DNA of 10,142 nucleotides. Source: Actinomycetota bacterium (GTDB taxonomy: Bacteria; Actinomycetota; Thermoleophilia; Solirubrobacterales; Solirubrobacteraceae). The notes beneath the pieces are model-generated. The model made no database searches, had not been told where the DNA came from, and saw nothing but the letters and a program-made list of their open reading frames with translations. The position numbers and the translations under genes are program-made. Positions 1-5,681 of the stretch are shown piece after piece (within the stretch, counting starts at the first letter, position 1; every line of letters starts with the position of its first letter). Where the stretch lies: NCBI GenBank assembly GCA_005788585.1, contig SYBY01000128.1, positions 1-10,142 on the forward strand, written 5' to 3'.

Positions 1-394
1 CAAGCGCACCGGCCTGTCCAAGGTCCTGAAGGAGGAGTGGGGCGGCGAGAACTTCGACGTCCCGTTCGAGGACATGAAGGAGCGCATGCTCTTCGCCGAG
101 GCCATCGAGACGGTCAAGTGCGTCGACGAGGGCGTCATCGAGTCGGTCGCCGACGCGAACATCGGCTCGATCTTCGGCATCGGCTTCCCGGCGTGGTCGG
201 GCGGCGTGCTGCAGTACATCAACGGCTACCCGCACGCCGACGACGCCGAGCTGGTCGGCCCGGCGGCGTTCGTCGCGCGGGCGCGTGAGCTGGCCGCGAC
301 GTACGGCAGCCGCTTCGAGCCGCCGGCGTCCCTGGTCGCCAAGGCCGAGGCCGGCGAGGTCTACAGCGACGACGCCGTGGCGGTCCCGGCGTAG
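1..394 (+). CDS. 3-hydroxyacyl-CoA dehydrogenase, C-terminal part (5' truncated)
   Basis: This is the 3' end of a gene that begins before the window; the frame is open from base 2 and ends with TAG at 392-394, leaving 130 residues. The text resembles the C-terminal domain of the 3-hydroxyacyl-CoA dehydrogenase half of FadB/FadJ-type multifunctional proteins: an acidic helix with MKERMLFAEAIETVKCVDEG, then the glycine-rich GIGFPAWSGGVLQYIN segment that in this family lies at the dimer/substrate side, and a final helix with FVARARELAATYGSRFEPP. Family role: NAD-dependent oxidation of 3-hydroxyacyl-CoA in beta-oxidation, often fused to enoyl-CoA hydratase. The NAD-binding Rossmann part and any hydratase domain lie outside the window, so the full architecture cannot be stated. 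A strong hairpin follows 12 nt after the stop, so this is probably the last gene of its transcript. Confidence 0.9.
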   Translation, partial: KRTGLSKVLKEEWGGENFDVPFEDMKERMLFAEAIETVKCVDEGVIESVADANIGSIFGIGFPAWSGGVLQYINGYPHADDAELVGPAAFVARARELAATYGSRFEPPASLVAKAEAGEVYSDDAVAVPA

Positions 395-406
395 CGATCC
401 ACGCAT

Positions 407-432
407 GAGGGGGTGCTTTCGGGCACCCCCTC
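407..432 (+). terminator. Hairpin terminator after the acyl-CoA dehydrogenase gene
   Basis: A perfect 10-bp stem (GAGGGGGTGC at 407-416 with GCACCCCCTC at 423-432) is closed by TTTCGG, which can fold as a U-G pair over a UUCG tetraloop. There is no clear T-run downstream, as is usual for intrinsic terminators of high-GC actinobacteria. It lies 12 nt after the TAG of the upstream gene and before the promoter of the next one, so it insulates the two. Confidence 0.85.
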
Positions 433-470
433 TGCGGTGTTTCGCGGATGAGCGCTCCCCATCGCGGGGC

Positions 471-476
471 TAGCGT
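471..476 (+). promoter_or_regulatory. -10 box TAGCGT, near-leaderless promoter of the deazaflavin oxidoreductase
   Basis: TAGCGT fits the actinobacterial TANNNT -10 consensus and ends 10 nt before the ATG at 487. Transcription starting about 7 nt after the box would leave almost no leader. No Shine-Dalgarno is visible before 487, which supports this. No convincing -35 is seen. The same hexamer occurs at the same kind of spacing before the LysR and VOC genes. Confidence 0.55.
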
Positions 477-486
477 GCGGGCGGCC

Positions 487-921
487 ATGGATCCCGAGCG
501 CAAGCGCCGCCTCATCAAGCCGCTGCAGAAGCACGTGCTCAACCCGCCGATGCGGTTCCTCGCGTCGATCGGGCTCGGGCCGTCCACCTATGCGCTGCTC
601 GAGACCCGTGGCCGCAAGACGGGCAAGCTGCGGACCACCCCGGTCGGGAACGGCCTGGAGGCGGGGACGAACCGGTTTTGGATCGTGTCCGAGCACGGCC
701 GGCACAGCGGCTACGTCCGCAACATCGAAGCCGATCCTCGCGTGCGCGTGAAGGTGGGGCGGCGGTGGCGTACGGGGACCGCGCACATCCTGCCCGACGA
801 CGATCCGCTGGAACGGCAGCGGTCGATGCCGCAGGGCAACGCGCGGGCCGTTCGCCAGATGGGCACGGAGCTGCTCACGGTCCGTATCGACTTGGACGAG
901 GGGGACGTGCGCGCGTCATAG
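487..921 (+). CDS. DDN-like deazaflavin (F420)-dependent nitroreductase family protein
   Basis: The protein has 144 residues, typical for the DDN/DUF385 family of split-beta-barrel enzymes that use reduced coenzyme F420. After a basic N-terminal helix (RKRRLIKPLQKHVLNPPMR) comes the family signature ETRGRKTGKLRTTPV at about residues 39-53, where conserved K/R and T residues bind F420 phosphates, then a beta-rich part (FWIVSEHGRHSGYVRNIEADPRVRVKV) with the usual W/Y and N-ADPRV motif. The substrate cannot be read; known members reduce quinones, nitroimidazoles or other small electrophiles. ATG 487 was chosen because it sits just behind a -10 box and gives the family's usual N-terminus; an in-frame ATG at 448 lies upstream of that promoter. 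The gene ends 20 nt before the likely start of the acylphosphatase-PE gene, so the two are probably co-transcribed. Confidence 0.88.
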   Translation: MDPERKRRLIKPLQKHVLNPPMRFLASIGLGPSTYALLETRGRKTGKLRTTPVGNGLEAGTNRFWIVSEHGRHSGYVRNIEADPRVRVKVGRRWRTGTAHILPDDDPLERQRSMPQGNARAVRQMGTELLTVRIDLDEGDVRAS

Positions 922-941
922 CGATGCGCCAAGCTGTCGCG

Positions 942-1664
942 ATGGCTCGCAGCGAGGCGATCCGCGCCACGGTCCGCGGCAGGGTGCAGGGGGTGTTCTT
1001 CCGCCAGTCCACGGTGGAGCGCGCGCACGCGCTCAGCGTGCTCGGGTGGGTGCGCAACGAGGACGATGGGTCGGTCCGGGTGCATGCCGAAGGCGAGCCG
1101 GACGCGATCGAGCGGTTCGCGGCCTGGCTGCACGAGGGCCCGCCGGCGGCTGACGTCAGCGACGTCGTGATCGAACGGGTCAAGGTCGAGGGCCACGAGC
1201 AGTTCGCCACGCGCGGGGTCACGGCCGGGCGGTTCGTCGTCTCCGAGCACCAGGCGAGCACCCGCCACTTCGACCTGCGCCTGGAGGTCGGCGGGATCAT
1301 GAAGTCCTGGGCGCTGCCGAAGGGCCCGTCACTCGACCCGGGCGTGAAGCGCCTGGCCGTCGAGGTGCCCGACCACGCCGTGGGCGGCGACCGCGAGGGA
1401 CCCGACCGGATCATCTGGGACCAGGGGACCTACGAGCAGGGCGGCCGCGTGCCGTGGCCCGAGGCGATCACGCGCGGGCATGCGGTGTTCGTGCTGCACG
1501 GCGAGAAGCTGCGCGGCGGGTTCGCCCTGCAGCGCACACCGCGAGGGTGGCTGCTGGTCAAGCGCAAGGACGAGCACGCGCGGCCGGGCTCGGATGTGGT
1601 CGCCGAGCGGCCGGAGTCCGTGGTCAGCGGCGGGACGCTCAGTCCTCCGGGCGAGGCGGGATGA
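942..1664 (+). CDS. Acylphosphatase fused to a LigD-type 3'-phosphoesterase (PE) domain
   Basis: This 240-residue protein has two recognisable domains. Residues 1-92 are a complete acylphosphatase: GRVQGVFFR at 13-21 with the phosphate-binding Arg21, and GWVRN at 35-39 with the catalytic Asn39. These enzymes hydrolyse acyl-phosphates. Residues 96-216 match the PE domain of bacterial DNA ligase D, which trims 3'-phosphates and 3'-ribonucleotides at breaks: FVVSEHQASTRHFDLRLE (97-115), KSWALPKGPSLDP (121-133), KRLAVEVPDH (136-145), IIWDQGTY, LHGEKLRGGFAL and WLLVKRKDEHA. His103, His109, Asp111, Arg113, Ser122, Lys127, Arg137 and His145 line up with PE active-site positions, but the stretch after His145 is about 10 residues shorter than usual and lacks the Tyr that normally follows. 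ATG 942 gives the normal acylphosphatase N-terminus; ATG 924, 2 nt after the upstream stop, is an alternative. Neither has a good ribosome site, so translational coupling to the upstream gene is likely. The 3' end overlaps the convergent FG-GAP gene by 26 bp. Confidence 0.88.
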   Translation: MARSEAIRATVRGRVQGVFFRQSTVERAHALSVLGWVRNEDDGSVRVHAEGEPDAIERFAAWLHEGPPAADVSDVVIERVKVEGHEQFATRGVTAGRFVVSEHQASTRHFDLRLEVGGIMKSWALPKGPSLDPGVKRLAVEVPDHAVGGDREGPDRIIWDQGTYEQGGRVPWPEAITRGHAVFVLHGEKLRGGFALQRTPRGWLLVKRKDEHARPGSDVVAERPESVVSGGTLSPPGEAG

Positions 1665-2793
1665 GCACGACGGGCGCCGGGAGGCTCCCGTCCGCGTTCG
1701 CCAACCGCACCGACAGCCCGAAGCTCCGTCCCGTCAGGATGTCCGTCCGGCCGTCGCCGTTGAGGTCTCCGGCGGCCATCCACACCGCGTTCGTGTCGGC
1801 ACGCTCGGGCTTGCCGGGCTCCTCGGTCGACACCAGACGGAAACCGCCTTCGCCGTCGCCGAGCAGGACGTCGAGCGCCGGCGCATAGCCGCCCTTCGTC
1901 ACGAGGTCCGCGTTGCCGTCGCCGTTGAGGTCGCCTGCGACCACCTGACGCGGATGCTGGCCGACGCGCGGGCTCAGCCGCCGGGAGGGGAACGTGCCGC
2001 GCCGCGTGCCGGGGAAGAGGGCGAGGCGGCTGCGGTAGGGCACGGCCACCGCCGCGTCGAGCCGACGGTCGCCGTCGAAGTCCGCGACGGCGATCTCCGA
2101 CGGGTAGCGCCCGGTGTCGCCGCGGGGCTTGGGCGCGTCGGGCAGGAAGCCGTCGCGGCGGCCGCCGAGCATCGCCTGCAGCCCGCCCCCGCCGTGGCCG
2201 AAGCTCCCGAGCAGGTCGGTGCGCCCGTCGCCGGTGAGGTCCGCGCTGGTGGCGTAGTAGCAGTACGGGCACGCGTTGCGGCGGTTGCCCGCGGCGTAGC
2301 GCATTCCGCCGCGGCCGTCGCCGAGGAGCACCATGAGTGAGGCGCCTTCGCCGGTCAGCGCGAGGTCCGTCGTCGCGCCCGGGTCGAATCGGCCCGGGAC
2401 GATCGACCACGCCTGGTGCCGGAGCGCGATGCGGCGGAGCATCCGGAACCGGCCGCGGCCGTCGCCGCGCAGCAGCACCACCGAGCGCTTGCGCGTGTAC
2501 GTCGCGAGGTCCAGCCGGCGGTCGCCGTCGAAGTCGGCCGCGACCAGCTCGTGGATGCCGTCGGCGATGCGCACTGCACGGCCGGGTGGCGTGCGGAACG
2601 CGCCCTTGCCGTCCCCCAGCCGAACGCGCAGCGTGCCGTTGGGCCCGCCGACGGCGATGTCGGCGCGCCCGTCGCGGTTGAGGTCCGCGATCGCGGCGTG
2701 GCTCGTGGACGTGCCGGTGCGCACGGCCGCGTGGGCAGCCGGGGTGTGGGCGGCGAGCAGGACGAGGGCCAGGAGGGCGAGCAGCGGGCGCAT
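1639..2793 (-). CDS. Secreted FG-GAP/VCBS-repeat beta-propeller protein
   Basis: The 384-residue protein starts with a Sec signal peptide (MRPLLALLALVLLAAHTPAAHA, probable cut after residue 22) and consists of seven FG-GAP/VCBS-type repeats, each with an acidic calcium-binding loop followed by a hydrophobic strand and LGDGxGxF-like turns. The loops begin near residues 37 (DLNRDG), 87 (DFDGDR), 136 (degenerate, FDPGA), 185 (DLTGDG), 238 (DFDGDR), 288 (DLNGDG) and 343 (DLNGDG). Seven repeats suit a closed seven-bladed propeller that fills the whole mature protein; there is no enzyme domain, sortase motif or membrane anchor. The only two cysteines form Cys175-Pro-Tyr-Cys178 just before repeat four. 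The specific role is unknown; such proteins are usually extracellular binding or structural modules. ATG 2793 has GGGGAG 3 nt upstream, a short spacing. The LysR stop lies 30 bp upstream on the same strand, so read-through transcription is possible. Confidence 0.85.
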   Translation of the reverse strand: MRPLLALLALVLLAAHTPAAHAAVRTGTSTSHAAIADLNRDGRADIAVGGPNGTLRVRLGDGKGAFRTPPGRAVRIADGIHELVAADFDGDRRLDLATYTRKRSVVLLRGDGRGRFRMLRRIALRHQAWSIVPGRFDPGATTDLALTGEGASLMVLLGDGRGGMRYAAGNRRNACPYCYYATSADLTGDGRTDLLGSFGHGGGGLQAMLGGRRDGFLPDAPKPRGDTGRYPSEIAVADFDGDRRLDAAVAVPYRSRLALFPGTRRGTFPSRRLSPRVGQHPRQVVAGDLNGDGNADLVTKGGYAPALDVLLGDGEGGFRLVSTEEPGKPERADTNAVWMAAGDLNGDGRTDILTGRSFGLSVRLANADGSLPAPVVLIPPRPED

Positions 2794-2823
2794 GGTCTCC
2801 CCAACGATCGTCCGGCGTGAGAG

Positions 2824-3747
2824 TTACGTCAGTGCCTGGGCGCGGTCCGCGTGCACGCGCACGGCGTGCAACAGCGCGAGGGTGGACGGGCGTGCCGCGT
2901 CGGCGCTCCGGGTGGCTGCGAACACGGCGCGCCACACGTCCGCTCCCGCGATCGCACGGACCGCGATGCCGCGCGGCGGCTGCAGCAGCGGCAGCCCTGG
3001 GAGCAGCGCGACGGTCAACCCGCGCGCGACCAGCCCGAGGGTGACGATCGCGTCGTTCGTGCGGTGGCGGATGTCGGGGTCGAACCCGCCGTGCGCGCGG
3101 CACGTCCAGCGCGTCATCTCGTCCCAGCCGAGTTCCTCGTGGCCGGCGGTCCAGTGGGCGTCCTCGAGCGCCGCGAGAGGGACGGCCTGCCGGTGTTCGC
3201 GCGCGAGCGGGTGGCGCGCGGGCAGCACGATCCGCACCGGGTCGCGCAGCAGGTCGTGGCGCTCGACGCCGCGGGGCAGCCCGCGCGGCTGGTGCTCCCA
3301 CTCGTCGGCAAGGACGAGGTCGTGGTCGCCGAGAGCCAGGGCGGGAAGCGCGGACTCCGGCTCGGCCTCGACGGCCTCGCATCGCAGGCGGGGTGCCGTG
3401 CCGGCCAGTGTCTCGATCGCGGGCAGCGCGATGTGCAGCGCGGCGGACTGGAACGTTGCGATCCGCGCGCGGCCCACGACCTCGCCGGAGGCCGCCGCCA
3501 GGTCGGCCTCCGCCTCGGCCGCGCGCGTGAGCAGCGCGTCGGCGTGCTCGACGAGGACGAGTGCCGCGTCGGTCAGCCGGACGCCGCGGCCCGCGCGCGC
3601 GATGAGCGCCACGCCCGTCTCGCGCTCGAGCACCGCAAGCTGCTGCGATACGGCGGACGGGGTGAACTGCAGCGCATCGGCGACCGCCGCGATCGTGCCG
3701 CGCTCGTGGAGTTCGTGCAGGAGGCGCAAGCGACGGAGGTCCAGCAT
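2824..3747 (-). CDS. LysR-family transcriptional regulator
   Basis: The 307-residue length is standard for the family. Residues 1-60 form the winged helix-turn-helix: LRLLHELHERGTIAAVADAL followed by the recognition part TPSAVSQQLAVLERETG (about 29-45) and the wing RAGRGVRLTDA. A linker helix rich in Ala/Glu follows (LLTRAAEAEADLAAASGEV), then a periplasmic-binding-protein-like effector domain from about residue 90 (GRARIATFQSAALHIALPAI, LVLADEWEHQP, RDPVRIVLPARHPLA). It is transcribed away from the EamA transporter gene with a short dyad-rich intergenic region between them. In this family that arrangement usually means the regulator controls itself and the divergent gene, in response to a small molecule that may be the transported substrate. 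The ligand cannot be read from sequence. The start at 3747 lies 9 nt behind a TAGCGT -10 box, and the stop is TAA. Confidence 0.92.
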   Translation of the reverse strand: MLDLRRLRLLHELHERGTIAAVADALQFTPSAVSQQLAVLERETGVALIARAGRGVRLTDAALVLVEHADALLTRAAEAEADLAAASGEVVGRARIATFQSAALHIALPAIETLAGTAPRLRCEAVEAEPESALPALALGDHDLVLADEWEHQPRGLPRGVERHDLLRDPVRIVLPARHPLAREHRQAVPLAALEDAHWTAGHEELGWDEMTRWTCRAHGGFDPDIRHRTNDAIVTLGLVARGLTVALLPGLPLLQPPRGIAVRAIAGADVWRAVFAATRSADAARPSTLALLHAVRVHADRAQALT

Positions 3748-3795
3748 TGCGTAGCAACGCTACCGCTTGACGGTAAAGAATCCGAATCGTTGCTA
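3747..3795. promoter_or_regulatory. Nested dyads between lysR-type and EamA genes (probable LysR operator)
   Basis: Four inverted repeats fall in 49 bp: TTGC-GTA-GCAA (3747-3757), GTAGC-AAC-GCTAC (3751-3763), TACCG-CTTGA-CGGTA (3761-3775), and a longer-range pair TAGCAACG (3752-3759) / CGTTGCTA (3788-3795) separated by 28 bp. LysR regulators typically bind two spaced dyads between divergent genes, so this is the expected place. None is an exact T-N11-A box, so which dyad is the recognition site is inference. TTGACG at 3767-3772 could be the -35 of the EamA gene, but no good -10 follows at 16-18 nt. Confidence 0.6.
3757..3762 (-). promoter_or_regulatory. -10 box TAGCGT of the LysR gene
   Basis: Read on the minus strand this is TAGCGT, ending 9 nt before the LysR ATG, with no Shine-Dalgarno in between, so the transcript would be leaderless or nearly so. 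The box lies inside the GTAGC-AAC-GCTAC dyad, so a protein bound there would block it. A -35 is not convincing (TTCGGA at 18 nt spacing is a weak candidate). Confidence 0.5.
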
Positions 3796-3822
3796 AGGCT
3801 CGAATCCGGCAGGGTGCACGCC

Positions 3823-4938
3823 GTGCGGTCCTCCGGCTCCCTCATGGTCATCGCCTCCGCGGCGGCGTTCGGCGCGATGGCGATCTTCGGCAAGCTCGCC
3901 TTCGACGAGGGGACGACGGTCGGCACGCTGTTGGTCGCGCGATTCGTCCTGGCCGCCGCGCTGTTCTGGGGCATCCTGCTCGTGGCCGGAGGAACTGGGG
4001 ACGCGCTCCGGGCGCTGACCCGCCGCCAGCTCACCCTCGCGGTCGCGCTCGGCGCACTCGGCTACGCCGTGCAGGCCGGGTGCTACTTCCTGGCGCTCAA
4101 GCGCATCGACGCATCGCTGCTGACCCTGGTGCTCTACACCTTCCCGGCCATGGTCGCCATCGCCGCTGTCGCCCTCGGGCGCGAGCGGCTGGACCGGCGG
4201 CGCGTCGTCGCGCTCATCTTCGCGTCCGCCGGGCTCGTGCTCGTCATCGCCACCGCCGGGACCGGCGCGCTGGACCCCGCCGGCGTCGCCCTCGCGTTCG
4301 GCGCCGCGCTGACGTACACGACCTACATCCTCGTCAGCGAGTCCGTGGTCGCCGGCATGCGCCCGCTGCTGCTCTCCGCCCTCGTCTGCACGGGCGCCGC
4401 ACTCACGCTGACGCCCGGGACGGCCATCGTCGGCGACCTGCAGCCCGGCGACGTCACCGCCGCCGGATGGGCGTGGCTGGCCTGCCTTGCGGTGGTCTCC
4501 ACCGTCGCGGCAATCGTGCTCTTCTTCGGCGGGCTGCGCCGCGTCGGCCCGACGACCGCGTCGATCCTCTCGACCGCCGAGCCCGTCGTCACCGTCGGGC
4601 TGGCGGTTGCGGTGTTCGGCGAGTCGCTCGGCGCGTGGCAGGTGGCGGGCGGCGCGCTGGTGCTCGGCGCGGTCATGGTGCTCCACCTGCGCCCCAACTC
4701 CGCGCTGAACGGCAGATCCACGTTGCCAGGGCGACGTCGATCTGCCGTTCAGCGCAGCGTGGGTGGGTCAGTGCGGTTCGGCGGGAGGGTCGCCCACGTC
4801 GGGCAGCCGGCGCTGGAGCCACATGACGTCGTGCCACCCGCCGAGCTTGTAGCCGATCTCGGTCATCGTGCCGACGACCTCGAAGCCCATCGCGAGGTGC
4901 AGCCGCAGGCTCGCGTCGTTGGGCACGGTCATGAGTGA
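3823..4938 (+). CDS. EamA/DMT-superfamily transporter with an abnormal antisense 3' extension
   Basis: The first 293 residues are a complete EamA-type permease: about ten hydrophobic helices in two internal repeats, opening with SGSLMVIASAAAFGAMAIFGK and including the repeat-end motif ASLLTLVLYTFPAMVAIAAV and its second-half partner TTASILSTAEPVVTVGLAV. Members move small metabolites across the inner membrane, often outward. GTG 3823 is preferred because AGGG lies 8 nt upstream and it gives a usual N-terminus; ATG 3844 is the alternative. The domain ends at LHLRPNS near base 4701, but no stop follows: the frame enters a large inverted repeat and continues about 79 codons antisense through the end of the GNAT gene to TGA at 4936-4938. 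That tail is Arg/Gly/His-rich, not membrane-like, and looks like antisense shadow. A TGA at 4706-4708 is one frame off, so a lost base, a sequencing error or an inserted element could explain it. It diverges from the LysR gene, its likely regulator. Confidence 0.85.
   Translation: MRSSGSLMVIASAAAFGAMAIFGKLAFDEGTTVGTLLVARFVLAAALFWGILLVAGGTGDALRALTRRQLTLAVALGALGYAVQAGCYFLALKRIDASLLTLVLYTFPAMVAIAAVALGRERLDRRRVVALIFASAGLVLVIATAGTGALDPAGVALAFGAALTYTTYILVSESVVAGMRPLLLSALVCTGAALTLTPGTAIVGDLQPGDVTAAGWAWLACLAVVSTVAAIVLFFGGLRRVGPTTASILSTAEPVVTVGLAVAVFGESLGAWQVAGGALVLGAVMVLHLRPNSALNGRSTLPGRRRSAVQRSVGGSVRFGGRVAHVGQPALEPHDVVPPAELVADLGHRADDLEAHREVQPQARVVGHGHE
4702..4755. repeat. Perfect 17-bp inverted repeat, long hairpin between convergent genes
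   Basis: GCGCTGAACGGCAGATC at 4702-4718 is the exact reverse complement of 4739-4755. The 20-nt middle can pair further after one C-C mismatch (ACGT 4720-4723 with ACGT 4734-4737, then a T-G wobble, G-C and C-G pairs), leaving a loop of about 4 nt. The whole 54 bp folds as one near-continuous hairpin. It lies between the end of the EamA domain and the end of the convergent GNAT gene (stop at 4770-4768), so it could terminate both transcripts. Its size and its abrupt start at the EamA domain boundary also suit a palindromic dispersed repeat; only a genome-wide search would tell. Confidence 0.85.
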
Positions 4939-5283
4939 GACGAGCATGCGGAAGCCGCGGGCCTCCAGGCGGTCGAACAGCGCGGTGTAGAGCGCGCGTC
5001 CCCGGCCGCGACCGGTCGCGCCCTGCTCGAGGTAGACGCTGACCTCGCACGCCCACCGGTACGCCGCGCGCTTGTGGAACTGACCCGCGTACGCGTACCC
5101 GACGACCCGGCCGTCCTCCTCGAGCACGAGCCACGCGTGGTCGGCGAGCGACGAGGCGATCCGCTCGCCCATCTCGGTGGCGCTCGGCGGCTCGGTCTCG
5201 AAGGTGATCGCGGTCTCGTGGACGTAGGGCGCGTAGATCGCCGCGCACGCCGCGGCGTCACCCACGGTGGCGTCGCGGATCAC
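4768..5283 (-). CDS. GNAT N-acetyltransferase, phosphinothricin acetyltransferase (PAT)-like
   Basis: The 171-residue length and text match the PAT/Bar-like branch of the GNAT fold: IRDATVGDAAACAAIYAPYV at the N-terminus, FETEPPSATEMGERI (28-42), AYRWACEVSVYLEQG with Glu80 where the family has its general base, the acetyl-CoA pyrophosphate loop GATGRGRGRAL (88-98), LVSLMTVPNDAS and LHLAMGFEVVGTMTEIGYKLGGWHDVMWLQRRL near the end. Family members acetylate phosphinothricin, methionine sulfoximine/sulfone or related amino-acid amines; the true substrate here is unknown, and chromosomal homologues are often not resistance genes. GTG 5283 is chosen because GGAGG lies 7 nt upstream and because it overlaps the TGA of the preceding MmcQ/YjbR-like gene as GTGA, so the two are translationally coupled. 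It is the last gene of the operon. Confidence 0.9.
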   Translation of the reverse strand: MIRDATVGDAAACAAIYAPYVHETAITFETEPPSATEMGERIASSLADHAWLVLEEDGRVVGYAYAGQFHKRAAYRWACEVSVYLEQGATGRGRGRALYTALFDRLEARGFRMLVSLMTVPNDASLRLHLAMGFEVVGTMTEIGYKLGGWHDVMWLQRRLPDVGDPPAEPH

Positions 5284-5681
5284 GAGCTCGCCTCCAGGTA
5301 GGCCTTCGCCAGGCGTTTCGGGGCGACCTGGAGCCACGCCTCCTCGATGAGCTCGCGCAGGTCCTCGACCGAGATGCGCTCCAGCCGGACCAGGACGATC
5401 GCGTGCCCGTCGAAGTGCGAGGTCGTGAAGTACACGTCGGGCTCGGAGGCCAGCAGCGCCTGCTTGGCGACCTCGTGCTCGACCTTGGCGCCGAGGATCG
5501 GGCCGTCGGGGGCGGCGTCGCCGAGCTCCTCGAGGTCGCGCTTGCGCAGCGGGCGGTCCCAGACCACGAGCTTCTTGCGGACCCGCCACGACGGCTGGCC
5601 GTACAGGCCCTCCTCGGTCGTCTCGGGCAGCGCGAGGGCGATCTCACGGACGTCGTCCCAGGTGGCCATGGCGCAGATCAT
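5280..5681 (-). CDS. MmcQ/YjbR-family protein
   Basis: This small protein (133 residues from ATG 5681, 129 from ATG 5669) belongs to the MmcQ/YjbR-like family: WDDVREIALALPETTEEGLYGQPSW at the N-terminus, the K-x-L-V-V-W strand, the acidic YFTTSHFDGHAIVLVRL strand-turn-strand, and the closing helix DLRELIEEAWLQVAPKRLAKAYL, whose VAPKRL motif is very typical. The fold resembles a double-wing DNA-binding structure, but no biochemical role is established for most members. ATG 5681 overlaps the TGA of the ACT-domain gene as ATGA and has GAGGGGG just upstream, so it is favoured over the internal ATG 5669, which gives the more usual MATWDDV start. Its own TGA overlaps the GNAT start as GTGA. It is the third gene of a four-gene coupled operon. 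Confidence 0.88.
   Translation of the reverse strand: MICAMATWDDVREIALALPETTEEGLYGQPSWRVRKKLVVWDRPLRKRDLEELGDAAPDGPILGAKVEHEVAKQALLASEPDVYFTTSHFDGHAIVLVRLERISVEDLRELIEEAWLQVAPKRLAKAYLEASS
5291..5295 (-). promoter_or_regulatory. Strong ribosome binding site fixing the GNAT GTG start
   Basis: Minus-strand GGAGG lies 7 nt before the GTG at 5283 and within the end of the upstream gene. It supports a GTG start overlapping that gene's stop, rather than an upstream start in the long open frame. Confidence 0.8.

Noticed and set aside
457..469. CCCC-ATCGC-GGGG hairpin before the deazaflavin oxidoreductase gene
   Set aside because: The 4-bp stem is too short to support a terminator or operator in such GC-rich DNA, and a strong terminator already lies upstream.
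1740..2700. Recurring CCGTCGCCGTTGAGGTC-like DNA repeats
   Set aside because: They are the reverse-strand codons for repeated calcium loops of the FG-GAP protein, not a CRISPR or regulatory repeat.
2804..2811. Palindrome ACGATCGT upstream of the FG-GAP gene
   Set aside because: An 8-bp self-complementary stretch is common by chance; no promoter elements or second site accompany it.
1430..3757. A 775-codon open frame on the minus strand spanning the FG-GAP and LysR genes
   Set aside because: It is Arg/Ala/Pro-rich low-complexity text in another frame of two clearly recognisable genes, typical of GC-rich shadow frames.
3767..3796. Full EamA promoter with -35 TTGACG
   Set aside because: The -35 looks good, but hexamers at 16-18 nt (GTTGCT, TTGCTA, TGCTAA) do not fit TANNNT, so only the -35 is mentioned as a candidate.
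4768..5283. Calling the GNAT gene a phosphinothricin resistance gene
   Set aside because: Family resemblance is clear, but chromosomal PAT-like proteins often have other substrates; no biosynthetic or resistance context is present.
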